Shown here: one piece after another, positions 14,053 to 21,507 of the stretch
Layout: the number at the start of each line of letters is the position of its first letter
Position numbering within the stretch: position 1 is the stretch's first letter
Source of the DNA: Spirochaetota bacterium
GTDB taxonomy: Bacteria; Spirochaetota; UBA4802; UB4802
Direction: 5' to 3'
DNA length: 21,507 bases
NCBI GenBank assembly: GCA_029548025.1
Contig: JAKPOE010000285.1
Span: 1 to 21,507, forward strand
Program-made: the position numbers and the translations under genes
The notes under the pieces: generated by a model
The model's database searches: none
What the model was told of the DNA's origin: nothing
Seen by the model: only the letters and a program-made list of their open reading frames with translations

Positions 14053-15369
14053 TTACATTGAAAAATCTACCTTCATTATCACCGCATAGAAAAATAGTAC
14101 AATAAAAAAAACAAAAAATAGCACCGACAGCACCCCTGTTATGGTAAGCAGCTTTCCCGGGCGGTATATAGCTTCCAGATGCTTATGGCAGATATAGATA
14201 CCAAGCCCTATGATTAACGGTAAAAATATAGTATCAATCACCGCTGAGATTTGTAAAAGAATAACCGGCGCCGGAAATAATACCGAGAAAAGAGCTGTTA
14301 ACAGTACATATATGATTACAAACAGACGGTAATAGTGTAACTTTGTATCATCCTTTTTACGACGCTGATACCATACGGAATTTGAAGCAACACGGCATAG
14401 CCCATCAATGTTTGCAAGCAGGGTGCTGAACAGCGTACCAAAAATCCCCACTAAAAAGATTATCTCCCCTATGCGTCCAAAGTTTTCGCCGGCAATCTGT
14501 GATATCTGAAGAGCAAGCTTTTCACCCTGCGGCACCATTCCTTTGGGATGTAATATCAACACACCCGCAATTAAAAACATCACGGTTAACAGCGCAGTGA
14601 TAATGGTGTTGATAGTTAAATCTATCTGATTAATTTTTATCCATTTTTTGATCCTGCTTTTATCTTCATCACTGTCTATCGTCCTATTGCCCTTTCCCCT
14701 TGTGCTTCCTTCAACCCATAGCGAATACCACACAACACCAATGGCACCGGCACCCGACCATCCTAAAAGCGGTACAAGCTCACGCAGGGTGTTAAATGGA
14801 GCTCGGGGGATTAACCCGTCTGCCATTTCTTTCAGATCGGGCGATGTTTTTGCCAGAGCATATATCAAAAACAAAACCATTATCAACACTAAAATTCTTG
14901 ATGCATTTTCCAGGGTAGTGTAGCTTCCCACATACAATACTATGCCAACAATAACGATTGAGCAAACTGTAGCTACCTCCATGGAAATAGCAGGGAATAT
15001 ACCATAAATACAGCTTCCCACGGACAGCGCAATCCCCGCCATACCCGAAACGCTTGCAATAAACACTATCCAGAATAATACAATGATCCATCCTGTTTTT
15101 AATTTAAAAAGTTTAAAATCTAATTCTACCCGGGTAAACGCAATAAGCACATTTTCACCGGTTGCGATGGTATACCGTCCAGCCATTTCAAATATGGCAT
15201 ATTTCATAATCAAAGAAACAATAGGTGCCCACAGCAATAAATACCCAAAAAGTGCCCCTGCACGAGTGGCAAAAACAAGCTCAGACACCCCGATGGCGCT
15301 TGCCGACCATACAAGCCCCGGACCTAAAACCTTTAGTAATTGTTTCCCTTTTGGTGGATTCTCTATCAT
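14053..15369 (-). CDS. Nramp-superfamily transporter lacking the DPGN metal motif
   Basis: A 438-residue polytopic membrane protein with 11 or so helices. The start ATG at 15369 follows AAGGGGGG by about 8 bases. The N-terminus LGPGLVWSASAIGVSELVFAT...AGALFGYLLLW aligns with helix 1 of MntH (GPG...DPGN...AG..FGY.LLW), but the metal-binding DPGN is replaced by GVSE: the Asp becomes Gly 27 and the Asn becomes Glu 30. In helix 6, where MntH has M-P-H, this protein has GAIGVVWYSLWVEG. With the main metal ligands gone, transport of Mn2+ or Fe2+ is doubtful. It is the only transporter in the sugar-acid cluster, flanked by the MBL hydrolase and KDG kinase genes. Uptake of an organic acid by this LeuT-fold protein is an attractive inference, not shown. 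The alternative is a divergent Mg2+-type Nramp relative. Confidence 0.75.
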   Translation of the reverse strand: MIENPPKGKQLLKVLGPGLVWSASAIGVSELVFATRAGALFGYLLLWAPIVSLIMKYAIFEMAGRYTIATGENVLIAFTRVELDFKLFKLKTGWIIVLFWIVFIASVSGMAGIALSVGSCIYGIFPAISMEVATVCSIVIVGIVLYVGSYTTLENASRILVLIMVLFLIYALAKTSPDLKEMADGLIPRAPFNTLRELVPLLGWSGAGAIGVVWYSLWVEGSTRGKGNRTIDSDEDKSRIKKWIKINQIDLTINTIITALLTVMFLIAGVLILHPKGMVPQGEKLALQISQIAGENFGRIGEIIFLVGIFGTLFSTLLANIDGLCRVASNSVWYQRRKKDDTKLHYYRLFVIIYVLLTALFSVLFPAPVILLQISAVIDTIFLPLIIGLGIYICHKHLEAIYRPGKLLTITGVLSVLFFVFFIVLFFYAVIMKVDFSM

Positions 15370-15432
15370 GGTAGTATCCCCCCTTATAACGTTTTTTAAA
15401 GACGCAGAGAGTATAGTGTTCCCTGCCTTTGC

Positions 15433-16134
15433 CTATACCGTAACCGCTATTCCTTTTCCATGGGGCAATATAACTTTTTGCGCTTCCACATCCCATTGTT
15501 GCAACGTTTCATCAACAAGATGCTTACCCTTAACCTGATAATGGATGGGGATCACAATGGTTGGCTTGCATTCCCTCACAAACTGCGCTGCCTGCTGAAG
15601 GTCCATCCCATCTTTGCCAATGATAGGATAGGTAGAGCATGCCACCTGCACCATGGCGATAGTTATTGTATAGGGGGTCAGAGCCTTTTTTAACTCTTCC
15701 GTGTACAGGGTATCCCCTGAAAAATACAGCACCATGCTATCCTTTTTGATAATGAATCCAACGGCATCCTTTGCCATAGGGTGAAAGGCTGGAACAGCAA
15801 TGACGGTAAATCCTTCACACTCAACAGACTGCCCTGGTGTCATAGCCTTTACCTTTGTTGCGTTATGTTTTACAGCCCTTTTGACTGCACTCGTTGAACC
15901 TATGATTGGTATATTTCGTTTAACTGCAACATCGATAGCACGCTTACACCAGTGGTCAACATGGTTGTGCGAAACCAGCATATAATGAACAGGCATTATT
16001 GATTCGGGATCAACGGTTAAGGGAACTGCCCGTAAAAATTCAAAGGAACCCCACCATGGATCGGTCATAACCACGATGCCATCAAGGTTAATACATACCG
16101 TTGCCTGCCCAATAAGGGTAAATTCAATCTTCAT
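15433..16134 (-). CDS. Metallo-beta-lactamase-fold hydrolase (UPF0173/UlaG-like)
   Basis: A 233-residue cytosolic hydrolase. The start is the ATG at 16134 (MKIEFTLIGQATV), overlapping the upstream SDR stop as GTATGA with a G-rich SD just before; a GTG at 16140 is also in frame. The MBL metal ligands are present: VSHNHVDHW (H56, H58, D60, H61), AFHPMAKDAVGF (H118), YFSGDTLY (D141) and PIHYQVKGK (H198). This architecture is that of COG2220/UPF0173 proteins, which include the L-ascorbate-6-phosphate lactonase UlaG. Between an SDR and a sugar-acid kinase, a lactonase role is plausible: hydrolysing the aldono- or aldarolactone that the SDR would make. Family assignment is sure; the substrate is inferred. 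Confidence 0.82.
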   Translation of the reverse strand: MKIEFTLIGQATVCINLDGIVVMTDPWWGSFEFLRAVPLTVDPESIMPVHYMLVSHNHVDHWCKRAIDVAVKRNIPIIGSTSAVKRAVKHNATKVKAMTPGQSVECEGFTVIAVPAFHPMAKDAVGFIIKKDSMVLYFSGDTLYTEELKKALTPYTITIAMVQVACSTYPIIGKDGMDLQQAAQFVRECKPTIVIPIHYQVKGKHLVDETLQQWDVEAQKVILPHGKGIAVTV

Positions 16135-17111
16135 ACCCACCCCCGCATGTTAATATGGTACTCATACGCGTCGATGGTACTTTCAATATCACTTTTTTCG
16201 GGCTGCCAGCCTAATAATTTTTTTGCACGTGTATTATCAAAGACATAGTCGCGTAATGCTATTTCTAGATGTTGCGGTTCAATGGGCGATAGTTTTATGG
16301 CAGATAATCCCTTTACAATAGTACGGGCAATCCATGCAGGAACTGAAATTATTTTTGGCTTTTTGCCGGCATGTTTAAAGAGCGCCTCTACAAGCTGTCG
16401 CGTTGTTGGCACATTATCACTGGAAACATTTGCAATGATTATACCTTTTTTTATTTTTTCAAGACACAAATAAATTGCATTTGCAACATCGCGTACATCC
16501 ACCATCTGTAATTTTGTTTTACCACCACCTGGCAGTATAACCGGACTTCCTTTGTACACCGCTTCCATCTGGGCAACTAAAAATGGCTCATTCTGCCCGG
16601 GACCGTTGATCGTTGGTGGGCGCACTATTGAAACACCATATCCTTTCTCTGCCAGCTGCGTGCACATACGCTCCCCCTCAACCTTGTGCCTGCCGTAAGG
16701 GCATACAGGCTGTAACGGAACATCTTCACTGCAGGGGACCGGGACATCAATGCCATACACCTCTACCGATGAGATAAAGACAAGTTGCGGAATTTTTAAT
16801 TCTTTGCATACCTCTACAACATTTTTTGTTCCCGTAACATTAATGGCAAACATGTCCTTTTCATCGCGCACAAACTGCGCTAAAGCCGCCGCACAATGGA
16901 CAATAGCCTGTACACCCTTGCATGCCTTGTGCACAGTATCTTTCTGTACAATATCACCCCTAATAAAGGTAAACTTTTTATTGGAAATAACTGATGGTTC
17001 ATTCATGTCTTTCAGGTCTATCCCTGTTACAGCAAAGTTTTTCTCTAACAGGGTTTTTACAACCTGTCGTCCTAAATAGCCCGAACATCCTGTTACGCAT
17101 ATCGCACTCAT
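16131..17111 (-). CDS. Extended SDR (NAD-dependent epimerase/dehydratase or dehydrogenase family)
   Basis: A 326-residue Rossmann enzyme. The start ATG at 17111 follows GGAGGGAG by a few bases. Motifs: GCSGYLG (8-14) for the dinucleotide, Asp 32 at the end of strand 2 (GIDLKD), which favours NAD over NADP, HCAAAL (72-77), FISSVEVYG (112-120) with the catalytic Ser, CPYGRHK (137-143) with Tyr 139 and Lys 143, VRPPTINGPGQ and MVDVRDVANAI. The subgroup is close to 3-beta-HSD/NSDHL-like and sugar epimerases. In a sugar-acid operon it may oxidise an aldose or uronate to a lactone, or epimerise a nucleotide sugar; the sequence does not decide. It is tightly coupled to the MBL-hydrolase gene (4-base ATGA overlap) and 17 bases behind the RraA-family gene. 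Confidence 0.85.
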   Translation of the reverse strand: MSAICVTGCSGYLGRQVVKTLLEKNFAVTGIDLKDMNEPSVISNKKFTFIRGDIVQKDTVHKACKGVQAIVHCAAALAQFVRDEKDMFAINVTGTKNVVEVCKELKIPQLVFISSVEVYGIDVPVPCSEDVPLQPVCPYGRHKVEGERMCTQLAEKGYGVSIVRPPTINGPGQNEPFLVAQMEAVYKGSPVILPGGGKTKLQMVDVRDVANAIYLCLEKIKKGIIIANVSSDNVPTTRQLVEALFKHAGKKPKIISVPAWIARTIVKGLSAIKLSPIEPQHLEIALRDYVFDNTRAKKLLGWQPEKSDIESTIDAYEYHINMRGWV

Positions 17112-17128
17112 GGCTCCCTCCAGATAAT

Positions 17129-17833
17129 TTATAGTTTACCGTATTTTTTATATATCTCCACCAGAGATTTTCCCCCTCGTATCTCTTCTCGTGAACGCCG
17201 TTCTGCTGTTACAACCTCTTCTGCCTTTTCCACCACCTCTTTCAAATCAACATCGTTAATGGGGATTACCACCACGCCGTCACAATCAGCAAATATAATA
17301 TCACCCGGATTAACCCTGACACCACCACACCAGATGGGGCCTCCAATACCTACAAGGTCAACCCTCCCAACAGAATCAGTAGGTATATTGCCACGTGCCC
17401 ATACTGGAAATTCTACCTCTATAACCCTGTTAATATCACGGATGGGACCATCCACCACCGCTCCTTTCACACCACCATAATACTTGCAGGTTGTTGACAT
17501 AAGCTCACCCCATGCACCTGCTTCATAAAACTCGTTAACATTGACCACTGCCACCTGACCTTTTTGCATGCTTCCAAAAAGATCTTCCAGAACCTTGGCT
17601 ACAAACTCAGGGTCATACTCATTGAGGCGGGTGCTTTTGCGGGTTTTTGCTTCTTCCATGGTGAAAGCAGGACCGGCAATAGCAGCCCCTGGCATGATAG
17701 GAGTAAATCCTGAGCACATCGCCTGATGCATAAATCCCATCTCATCAAGCGTATCACATACTGCAGGCGTATAGGTTTTCTCCAACCTTTTACACAGTTC
17801 AATTATTTGTTCATGGGTATACGCTGGTGCCAT
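17129..17833 (-). CDS. RraA / HMG-aldolase family protein
   Basis: A 234-residue protein. The start is the ATG at 17833 (MAPAYTHEQ) because AAGGAGG lies 6 bases ahead; the frame stays open upstream into the GH38 gene, but those residues are not family-like. RraA-fold hallmarks: TPAVCDTLDEMGF (22-34), GAAIAGPAFTM (49-59), WGELMSTTCKYYGGVKGAVVDG (108-129) and the active-site GPIRDI with Arg 132 and Asp 133. The family includes 4-hydroxy-4-methyl-2-oxoglutarate and 4-carboxy-4-hydroxy-2-oxoadipate aldolases, oxaloacetate decarboxylases and the RNase E inhibitor RraA. The GE-L and RD residues needed for metal-dependent aldolase chemistry are kept. In this operon a role on a 2-oxo sugar-acid derivative is more likely than RNase regulation, but the substrate is unknown. 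Confidence 0.85.
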   Translation of the reverse strand: MAPAYTHEQIIELCKRLEKTYTPAVCDTLDEMGFMHQAMCSGFTPIMPGAAIAGPAFTMEEAKTRKSTRLNEYDPEFVAKVLEDLFGSMQKGQVAVVNVNEFYEAGAWGELMSTTCKYYGGVKGAVVDGPIRDINRVIEVEFPVWARGNIPTDSVGRVDLVGIGGPIWCGGVRVNPGDIIFADCDGVVVIPINDVDLKEVVEKAEEVVTAERRSREEIRGGKSLVEIYKKYGKL

Positions 17834-17846
17834 ATAAAGCCTCCTT

Positions 17847-20717
17847 TTATTGAATTTCAATAGTAACAAAACGTAATTCATGTGGCTTAAGCGATAGTAA
17901 CTGTTTATCTGCCACATCACCTTTCCTTTCCCCATAGCAGGTAGAATAATAAACTGCTATAGGCTGTATGGATTTGATACTTATGTGCGTACTCTGTGAT
18001 TGTCCGGCAGTTTCAAATAGTCCAACGGTAAACTTTTTATTGGTTATGGGGTACATCCACACCACAGCAATTGCTGGATTGGACACTGTTACCGGTGAAG
18101 AGGTTGTATAACCATATTCCTGGAAACTTTTATCATACGCCTTTGCCAGTGCATAGGTGATGCTATCAGCGCTAAAAGTTGTAAAGGTACTCCTGAATAC
18201 TGTTTTATCCTTCAGGCTCTGCCCAAGTCCTACTTTTCCCCATAATGTCCATCCAATGCAGCAATGATAAAATCCATTACTATCCCTGGAATAACTTGAC
18301 TCAGGAACTATCGCTTTGCTGTCCTTTGTCATAAATACAGCATACATTGCATCATCCCTTACCATGGTAAACGCATCACAGTGGAACGATGGCGGCAATC
18401 CATACATCCACTGGAAGGGATATAAAGTGTCATTGATACTTTTAAACGGTGCAGTATTCTTTGCAGCAGGAATGATATTGCCACCATTATAAATGGATTC
18501 CCAGAGTAATGGAGTAAATGCAGCATCATAGTACAGTGCATCCGATGTTAAAGGATATGCAAAACAATGTTCAGCTATCTGTGGCTGTGACCCGCTGAAT
18601 GTCTGTATCAATTCAATCTTTTTTTCATCCGCTGGAAGTACAATCTCCTGGGTAAGGGTAAGCGAAGGTGTAAAAAGCTGGTAAAAAAAATACACCACCT
18701 TCAACAGCCATGGCGGCAATGAAACATGAAATGATTTATCCAGAAAATCTGCAATCAGTTCCATCCCCTTGTAATACTCTTTAACCGTACCCTCAATGAT
18801 AAGTCTATAATCATCATGATAACGGTAAACCAAAACATCAGGACTTTTAAATCCTTCAATGCATTGATAATAATCCCGCCGTGCACCATTTTCGCCCCGC
18901 ACTGTCTGTACATACTGATTAAATCCGTACTGAGCATTGTTTCGTATCCACTCCTTTTGCAGCTCTTTATCATATACACCGGTAATGCGTCCTTTTTTCT
19001 GGTCGATAGTTACCCTGTAAAAATGACTATCGATAATAATTATATTTTTTTTATACTTTATTTTTTCCCAGCTCCGCCCGTCATGGAAAGCCTCACTATA
19101 TCCAGCCTTATGCATCAATATCTGTGGCAGCTTTACCCATTCGGAGCGGGTATTCATCCAGTCCTTAACATCATCCGAGGTATAATGTGTTTTACCAAAA
19201 GGAACGGGACGGGGATTGTGATCATTATTGAGGAGTATTGCTTTGTATGCCGATTCAGCAATACTATGGAAAGAATCATTAATGGGCTTATCATGCACCA
19301 TAGCATCAACAACAGTTGAAGCAAGCTGATACATTCCTCTATCAAACATGTAGCTTATCAAAAGTCTTTGGGGGTCCGCCTGAATAAAGTCCAGATATAT
19401 CTGCTCGCCCCAGAATGGTGCCATCTCACCCTTGATGCGCGGTATTACACTGTTGTAGCGCGAACGCACATAATCAAAAAACTGCGAAGGTGTAGCAATG
19501 ATAATCTGTGGATTTATCATTTTTTTATTCCATTCCCGGGCTATTTCAGAGGGGACGATGTTTTGTGGTTGATTGTCGCCACCCTGTGCAGGATAGTAAG
19601 GCAAAAGGTATGCATCGTAGGGATAGTCCCAATGTGCATTGCCATAATCAAAATACTGCTTTATTTCAGCGGTAGGGTACCCTTTCTCAAGTTGTGCCAG
19701 ATGCAGGGCAATGCTGTTCTCCATAGTGGTAAATGCTTGCTCATCAAAGGGCAGTTTTAGACGCATAGCAAGGTCAAAGTTTTCGCCATACCCATTAAGT
19801 CCGGCACTGTGCCATACCAGTACATTCGCACTGGTATCCGGCGAAACACCATAAAACAGCGGAGGGAGTACATATCGTGTATCATTTGGGCCAACCAGAA
19901 GATAGGGGATGTCATTTGCACACAGTATCTTGGTTACCTTTGAAAAATCCATGACATCATGAATACACGCAGTATGTATTGTTACATTGTACTTTTTTGC
20001 AAGGTTAAAGGTTGATTGCAGTGAAGCTATGATTGCGTCAGGGCTCATAAATCGATTCTGGTGTGAAATAAGGAATGCTCCCAGCTCAAAATCGCCCTTT
20101 TGTAATGCTTTGATAAGCTTTTGCTTTTTATCCTGTTCAATGGTAGCATCCGACAAATATTCCTGAACCGCCCAGCTAACCTCGGTAAAAAGCTTAAATG
20201 ATGCATCCTTACCATAGTGTTTTGTCTTCTCTACCAGTTCCAGTTCAATATCAATGTTTTTGTAATTTTGTATACGAATATTCTTCTGCGATTGGGTAAA
20301 CCCAATATCAACATGGGTAAATGGAACGCAGTATATCTTCCATGGTTTAACAGCAGGGATTGTAATCTTTTTTTTGACAGTGGTAGTATCGCACTGCATG
20401 GTAAAAACAGCTTTGTGCGTGTTTAAATCAGGCACCTTGATGTCTAAAAAGATACTGGTATCCGGGTTATCTGTATGCATTGTGCTGATAGAACCATCAA
20501 CTGATGTCCGTATGGTCAGCTTTTGAATAGTTTCTTTACTGGGAAATACAACCTGTACACGGCGGTAGAGCAGTGTACCCTTTTTATATACCAGCGGTGT
20601 TGGAGTAATAGTTACATCGTGATTGCTATTATTAAATGTATCAATTGCTGAATACCCTTGAAGTGGTAACGATACAAAAAGTATTATTAAAAAAATAATG
20701 CTATACATGTATCGCAT
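17847..20717 (-). CDS. Secreted GH38-like glycoside hydrolase (alpha-mannosidase superfamily)
   Basis: A 956-residue exported protein. The start is the ATG at 20717, just after a GGAGGG site; a TTG at 20729 is unlikely since the SD lies downstream of it. A signal peptide (MRYMYSIIFLIILFVSLPLQGYSA) is followed by a beta domain (about 30-125), then the GH38 N-terminal barrel: VPFTHVDIGFTQ with H135 and D137 as zinc ligands, LFTEVSWAVQEYL (176-188), GAFLISHQNRF and CIHDVMDFSKV, where the nucleophile Asp is expected (D254 or D257), then DYGNAHWDYPYDAY. Long beta regions follow, as in GH38 C-terminal domains. GH38 enzymes cleave alpha-mannosyl bonds by a retaining mechanism with zinc. This one is of the divergent bacterial type, so mannose specificity is not certain. 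It lies 20 bases behind the GntR gene and presumably releases the sugar whose catabolism the operon encodes. Confidence 0.8.
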   Translation of the reverse strand: MRYMYSIIFLIILFVSLPLQGYSAIDTFNNSNHDVTITPTPLVYKKGTLLYRRVQVVFPSKETIQKLTIRTSVDGSISTMHTDNPDTSIFLDIKVPDLNTHKAVFTMQCDTTTVKKKITIPAVKPWKIYCVPFTHVDIGFTQSQKNIRIQNYKNIDIELELVEKTKHYGKDASFKLFTEVSWAVQEYLSDATIEQDKKQKLIKALQKGDFELGAFLISHQNRFMSPDAIIASLQSTFNLAKKYNVTIHTACIHDVMDFSKVTKILCANDIPYLLVGPNDTRYVLPPLFYGVSPDTSANVLVWHSAGLNGYGENFDLAMRLKLPFDEQAFTTMENSIALHLAQLEKGYPTAEIKQYFDYGNAHWDYPYDAYLLPYYPAQGGDNQPQNIVPSEIAREWNKKMINPQIIIATPSQFFDYVRSRYNSVIPRIKGEMAPFWGEQIYLDFIQADPQRLLISYMFDRGMYQLASTVVDAMVHDKPINDSFHSIAESAYKAILLNNDHNPRPVPFGKTHYTSDDVKDWMNTRSEWVKLPQILMHKAGYSEAFHDGRSWEKIKYKKNIIIIDSHFYRVTIDQKKGRITGVYDKELQKEWIRNNAQYGFNQYVQTVRGENGARRDYYQCIEGFKSPDVLVYRYHDDYRLIIEGTVKEYYKGMELIADFLDKSFHVSLPPWLLKVVYFFYQLFTPSLTLTQEIVLPADEKKIELIQTFSGSQPQIAEHCFAYPLTSDALYYDAAFTPLLWESIYNGGNIIPAAKNTAPFKSINDTLYPFQWMYGLPPSFHCDAFTMVRDDAMYAVFMTKDSKAIVPESSYSRDSNGFYHCCIGWTLWGKVGLGQSLKDKTVFRSTFTTFSADSITYALAKAYDKSFQEYGYTTSSPVTVSNPAIAVVWMYPITNKKFTVGLFETAGQSQSTHISIKSIQPIAVYYSTCYGERKGDVADKQLLSLKPHELRFVTIEIQ

Positions 20718-20737
20718 GGCGCCCTCCAAAAAAATTA

Positions 20738-21439
20738 TTAAATAATACCCAGTTTTTTATACCATATCACAACATCCTCGATATGCCTGTGCATATTCTG
20801 GTACGCTTTCTTTTCATCACCATCTTTAATTGATTGAAATATGATAGTATGTGAATCATATTCCCATTGCAAAAATTCACGATTGATATCAGCATTGGAA
20901 CGTCTCCCAATCAGAAAGGAAAGAATTGCCTCAACAAATCGGGCACATACCATATTCTTTGATGCATAGGCAACGCGCAGATGAAACTCCCCTGACCATC
21001 TATCCACCTCGTCGGGTTTGTGTATCAACGCATCTATTGTAGTTAATGTTTCCTGTATCCTGGCAATATCCTTCTCATCACGCCGTTTTGCTGCTATTGA
21101 TGCTATTTTCGGTTCTACCAGTAAGCGTGCTTCAAAAAAATCACCAATGCTGGTCTCATCAACAAGGGGTGCTAAAATGTGTGGGCTTATGATATCCTCA
21201 CGCCGTATCAAGCGTATAAAGGTACCTTCTCCGGGGCGTACATCAAGGATACCCATAAGCGCTAATGACTGGATTGCTTCACGCAGGGTAGAGCGTCCAA
21301 CACCCAGCTGAACCATTAAATCCCTTTCCGGCGGCAGTTTTGTCCCTGGCGCAAACCCTCCATCCTTGATCTTTTCAATAATCATATCCACGATAGATTC
21401 CGAGAGCTTCACCCGCTTGATAGGTTGTAATGCATCCAT
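20738..21439 (-). CDS. FadR-subfamily GntR transcriptional regulator
   Basis: A 233-residue regulator. The start is the ATG at 21439 (MDALQPIKRV) with AGAGGT a few bases ahead; the frame is open back to a TTG at 21499, but that codon is the -35 box itself. The N-terminal winged helix is classic GntR: SIVDMIIEKIKDGGFAPGTKLPPERDL, then VGRSTLREAIQSLALMGIL and RPGEGTFI (about 12-75). The FCD effector domain follows, with Arg 105 (FFEARLLVEP) and the His set EFHLRVA (H153), DSHTII (H197) and MHRHIEDV (H219) that binds a metal and usually an organic-acid ligand. FCD regulators such as UxuR, ExuR and LldR respond to sugar or hydroxy acids. It heads the minus-strand operon, and its promoter carries the operator shared with uxuA, so autoregulation and control of uxuA are likely. 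Confidence 0.9.
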   Translation of the reverse strand: MDALQPIKRVKLSESIVDMIIEKIKDGGFAPGTKLPPERDLMVQLGVGRSTLREAIQSLALMGILDVRPGEGTFIRLIRREDIISPHILAPLVDETSIGDFFEARLLVEPKIASIAAKRRDEKDIARIQETLTTIDALIHKPDEVDRWSGEFHLRVAYASKNMVCARFVEAILSFLIGRRSNADINREFLQWEYDSHTIIFQSIKDGDEKKAYQNMHRHIEDVVIWYKKLGII

Positions 21440-21457
21440 ATTACCTCTGATATTCTG

Positions 21458-21470
21458 ATGGTCTGATGAT
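21458..21470 (-). promoter_or_regulatory. Putative GntR operator at the regulator's own promoter
   Basis: ATCATCAGACCAT read on the minus strand, directly after the -10 box, in the same orientation and position as at the uxuA promoter. The match is 15 bases when the last two -10 bases are counted. The distal GATGAT arm seen at uxuA is absent; CAGAATATCAG follows instead, so affinity may differ. Confidence 0.7.
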
Positions 21471-21499
21471 AAGATATAATAATAGCCAGTATTTGTCAA
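21471..21499 (-). promoter_or_regulatory. Promoter of the GntR-led operon
   Basis: TTGACA (21499-21494), 17 bases, TATCTT (21476-21471) on the minus strand. The start site should fall about 7 bases on, within the operator, giving a leader of roughly 25 bases before the ATG at 21439. Confidence 0.75.
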
Positions 21500-21507
21500 G
21501 AAAATAT

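Larger units (their letters stand above)
718..18314. repeat. Iterated octamer GCGATAGT (14 dispersed exact copies)
   Basis: Exact copies read on the plus strand at 1490, 5226, 5759, 10080, 13446, 15656, 16286 and 17891. Copies on the minus strand (ACTATCGC on the plus) are at 718, 3895, 4383, 7009, 13998 and 18307. Each position is the leftmost base. In 11 of 14 the next base is T (GCGATAGTT), and in 6 the word extends to GCGATAGTTA. Base composition alone predicts about half a copy in a window of this size. Copies within genes are read in different frames (Ala-Ile-Val, Asp-Ser, Leu-Ser, Tyr-Arg, Thr-Ile-Ala), and two lie outside genes, so the word is kept at DNA level. Near-copies such as TCGATAGTT (10211, 19003) also occur. 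Confidence 0.7.

Noticed and set aside
18816..19319. Long plus-strand open frame opposite the GH38 gene
   Set aside because: It is a shadow of the GH38 coding sequence, which has conserved motifs across this stretch; the antisense product shows no family features.

Overview
The window looks like chromosomal sequence from a diderm (Gram-negative type) bacterium of modest GC content (about 40 %, estimated by eye). It encodes at least two probable outer-membrane beta-barrels, several Sec signal peptides and a secreted glycosidase. Genes are tightly packed, with many TAATG or ATGA stop/start overlaps and mostly recognisable Shine-Dalgarno sites. I saw no rRNA, tRNA, insertion sequence, prophage gene or CRISPR array. 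The mix of families would fit a spirochaete or a related anaerobic diderm, but I see no decisive lineage marker.

Layout. 1-402: start of an MscS-type channel running off the left edge. 403-912: a 510-base divergent spacer. 913-3096 (+): DUF2269-type membrane protein, YjbQ protein, a 3' remnant of a peroxiredoxin gene, and a histone-deacetylase-fold amidohydrolase. 9468 down to 3097 (-): a run of six genes. The first three are an overlapping cassette (lamin-tail-domain protein, barrel with a C-terminal ComEA-like helix-hairpin-helix, second barrel). The next three are overlapping larE, a degenerate glycosyltransferase-like gene and a CapA-family gene, with an apparent own promoter in front of larE. 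9633-10265 (+): CPBP membrane protease-like protein. 10262-10408 (-): an unannotated 48-residue membrane peptide.

10535-21439: probably a sugar-acid (hexuronate/aldonate) catabolic regulon. A FadR-type GntR regulator heads a minus-strand series: GH38 glycosidase, RraA-family protein, extended SDR, metallo-beta-lactamase-fold hydrolase, Nramp-like transporter without the metal motif, 2-keto-3-deoxygluconate kinase and a DUF2784 protein. Facing it is a mannonate dehydratase gene, with an HpcH/HpaI aldolase diverging from that. The regulator and mannonate dehydratase promoters have the same architecture (TTGACA, 17 bases, TATATT or TATCTT, then ATCATCAGACCAT). This directly ties the two transcription units together.

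The most unusual signal is not a gene. The octamer GCGATAGT (usually GCGATAGTT) occurs 14 times exactly, 8 on the plus and 6 on the minus strand, in several reading frames and in non-coding DNA. Base composition predicts about half a copy. It behaves like an iterated genomic signal (uptake sequence or HIP1-like word). It is notable that the same window holds an envelope cassette with a ComEA-like DNA-binding motif.
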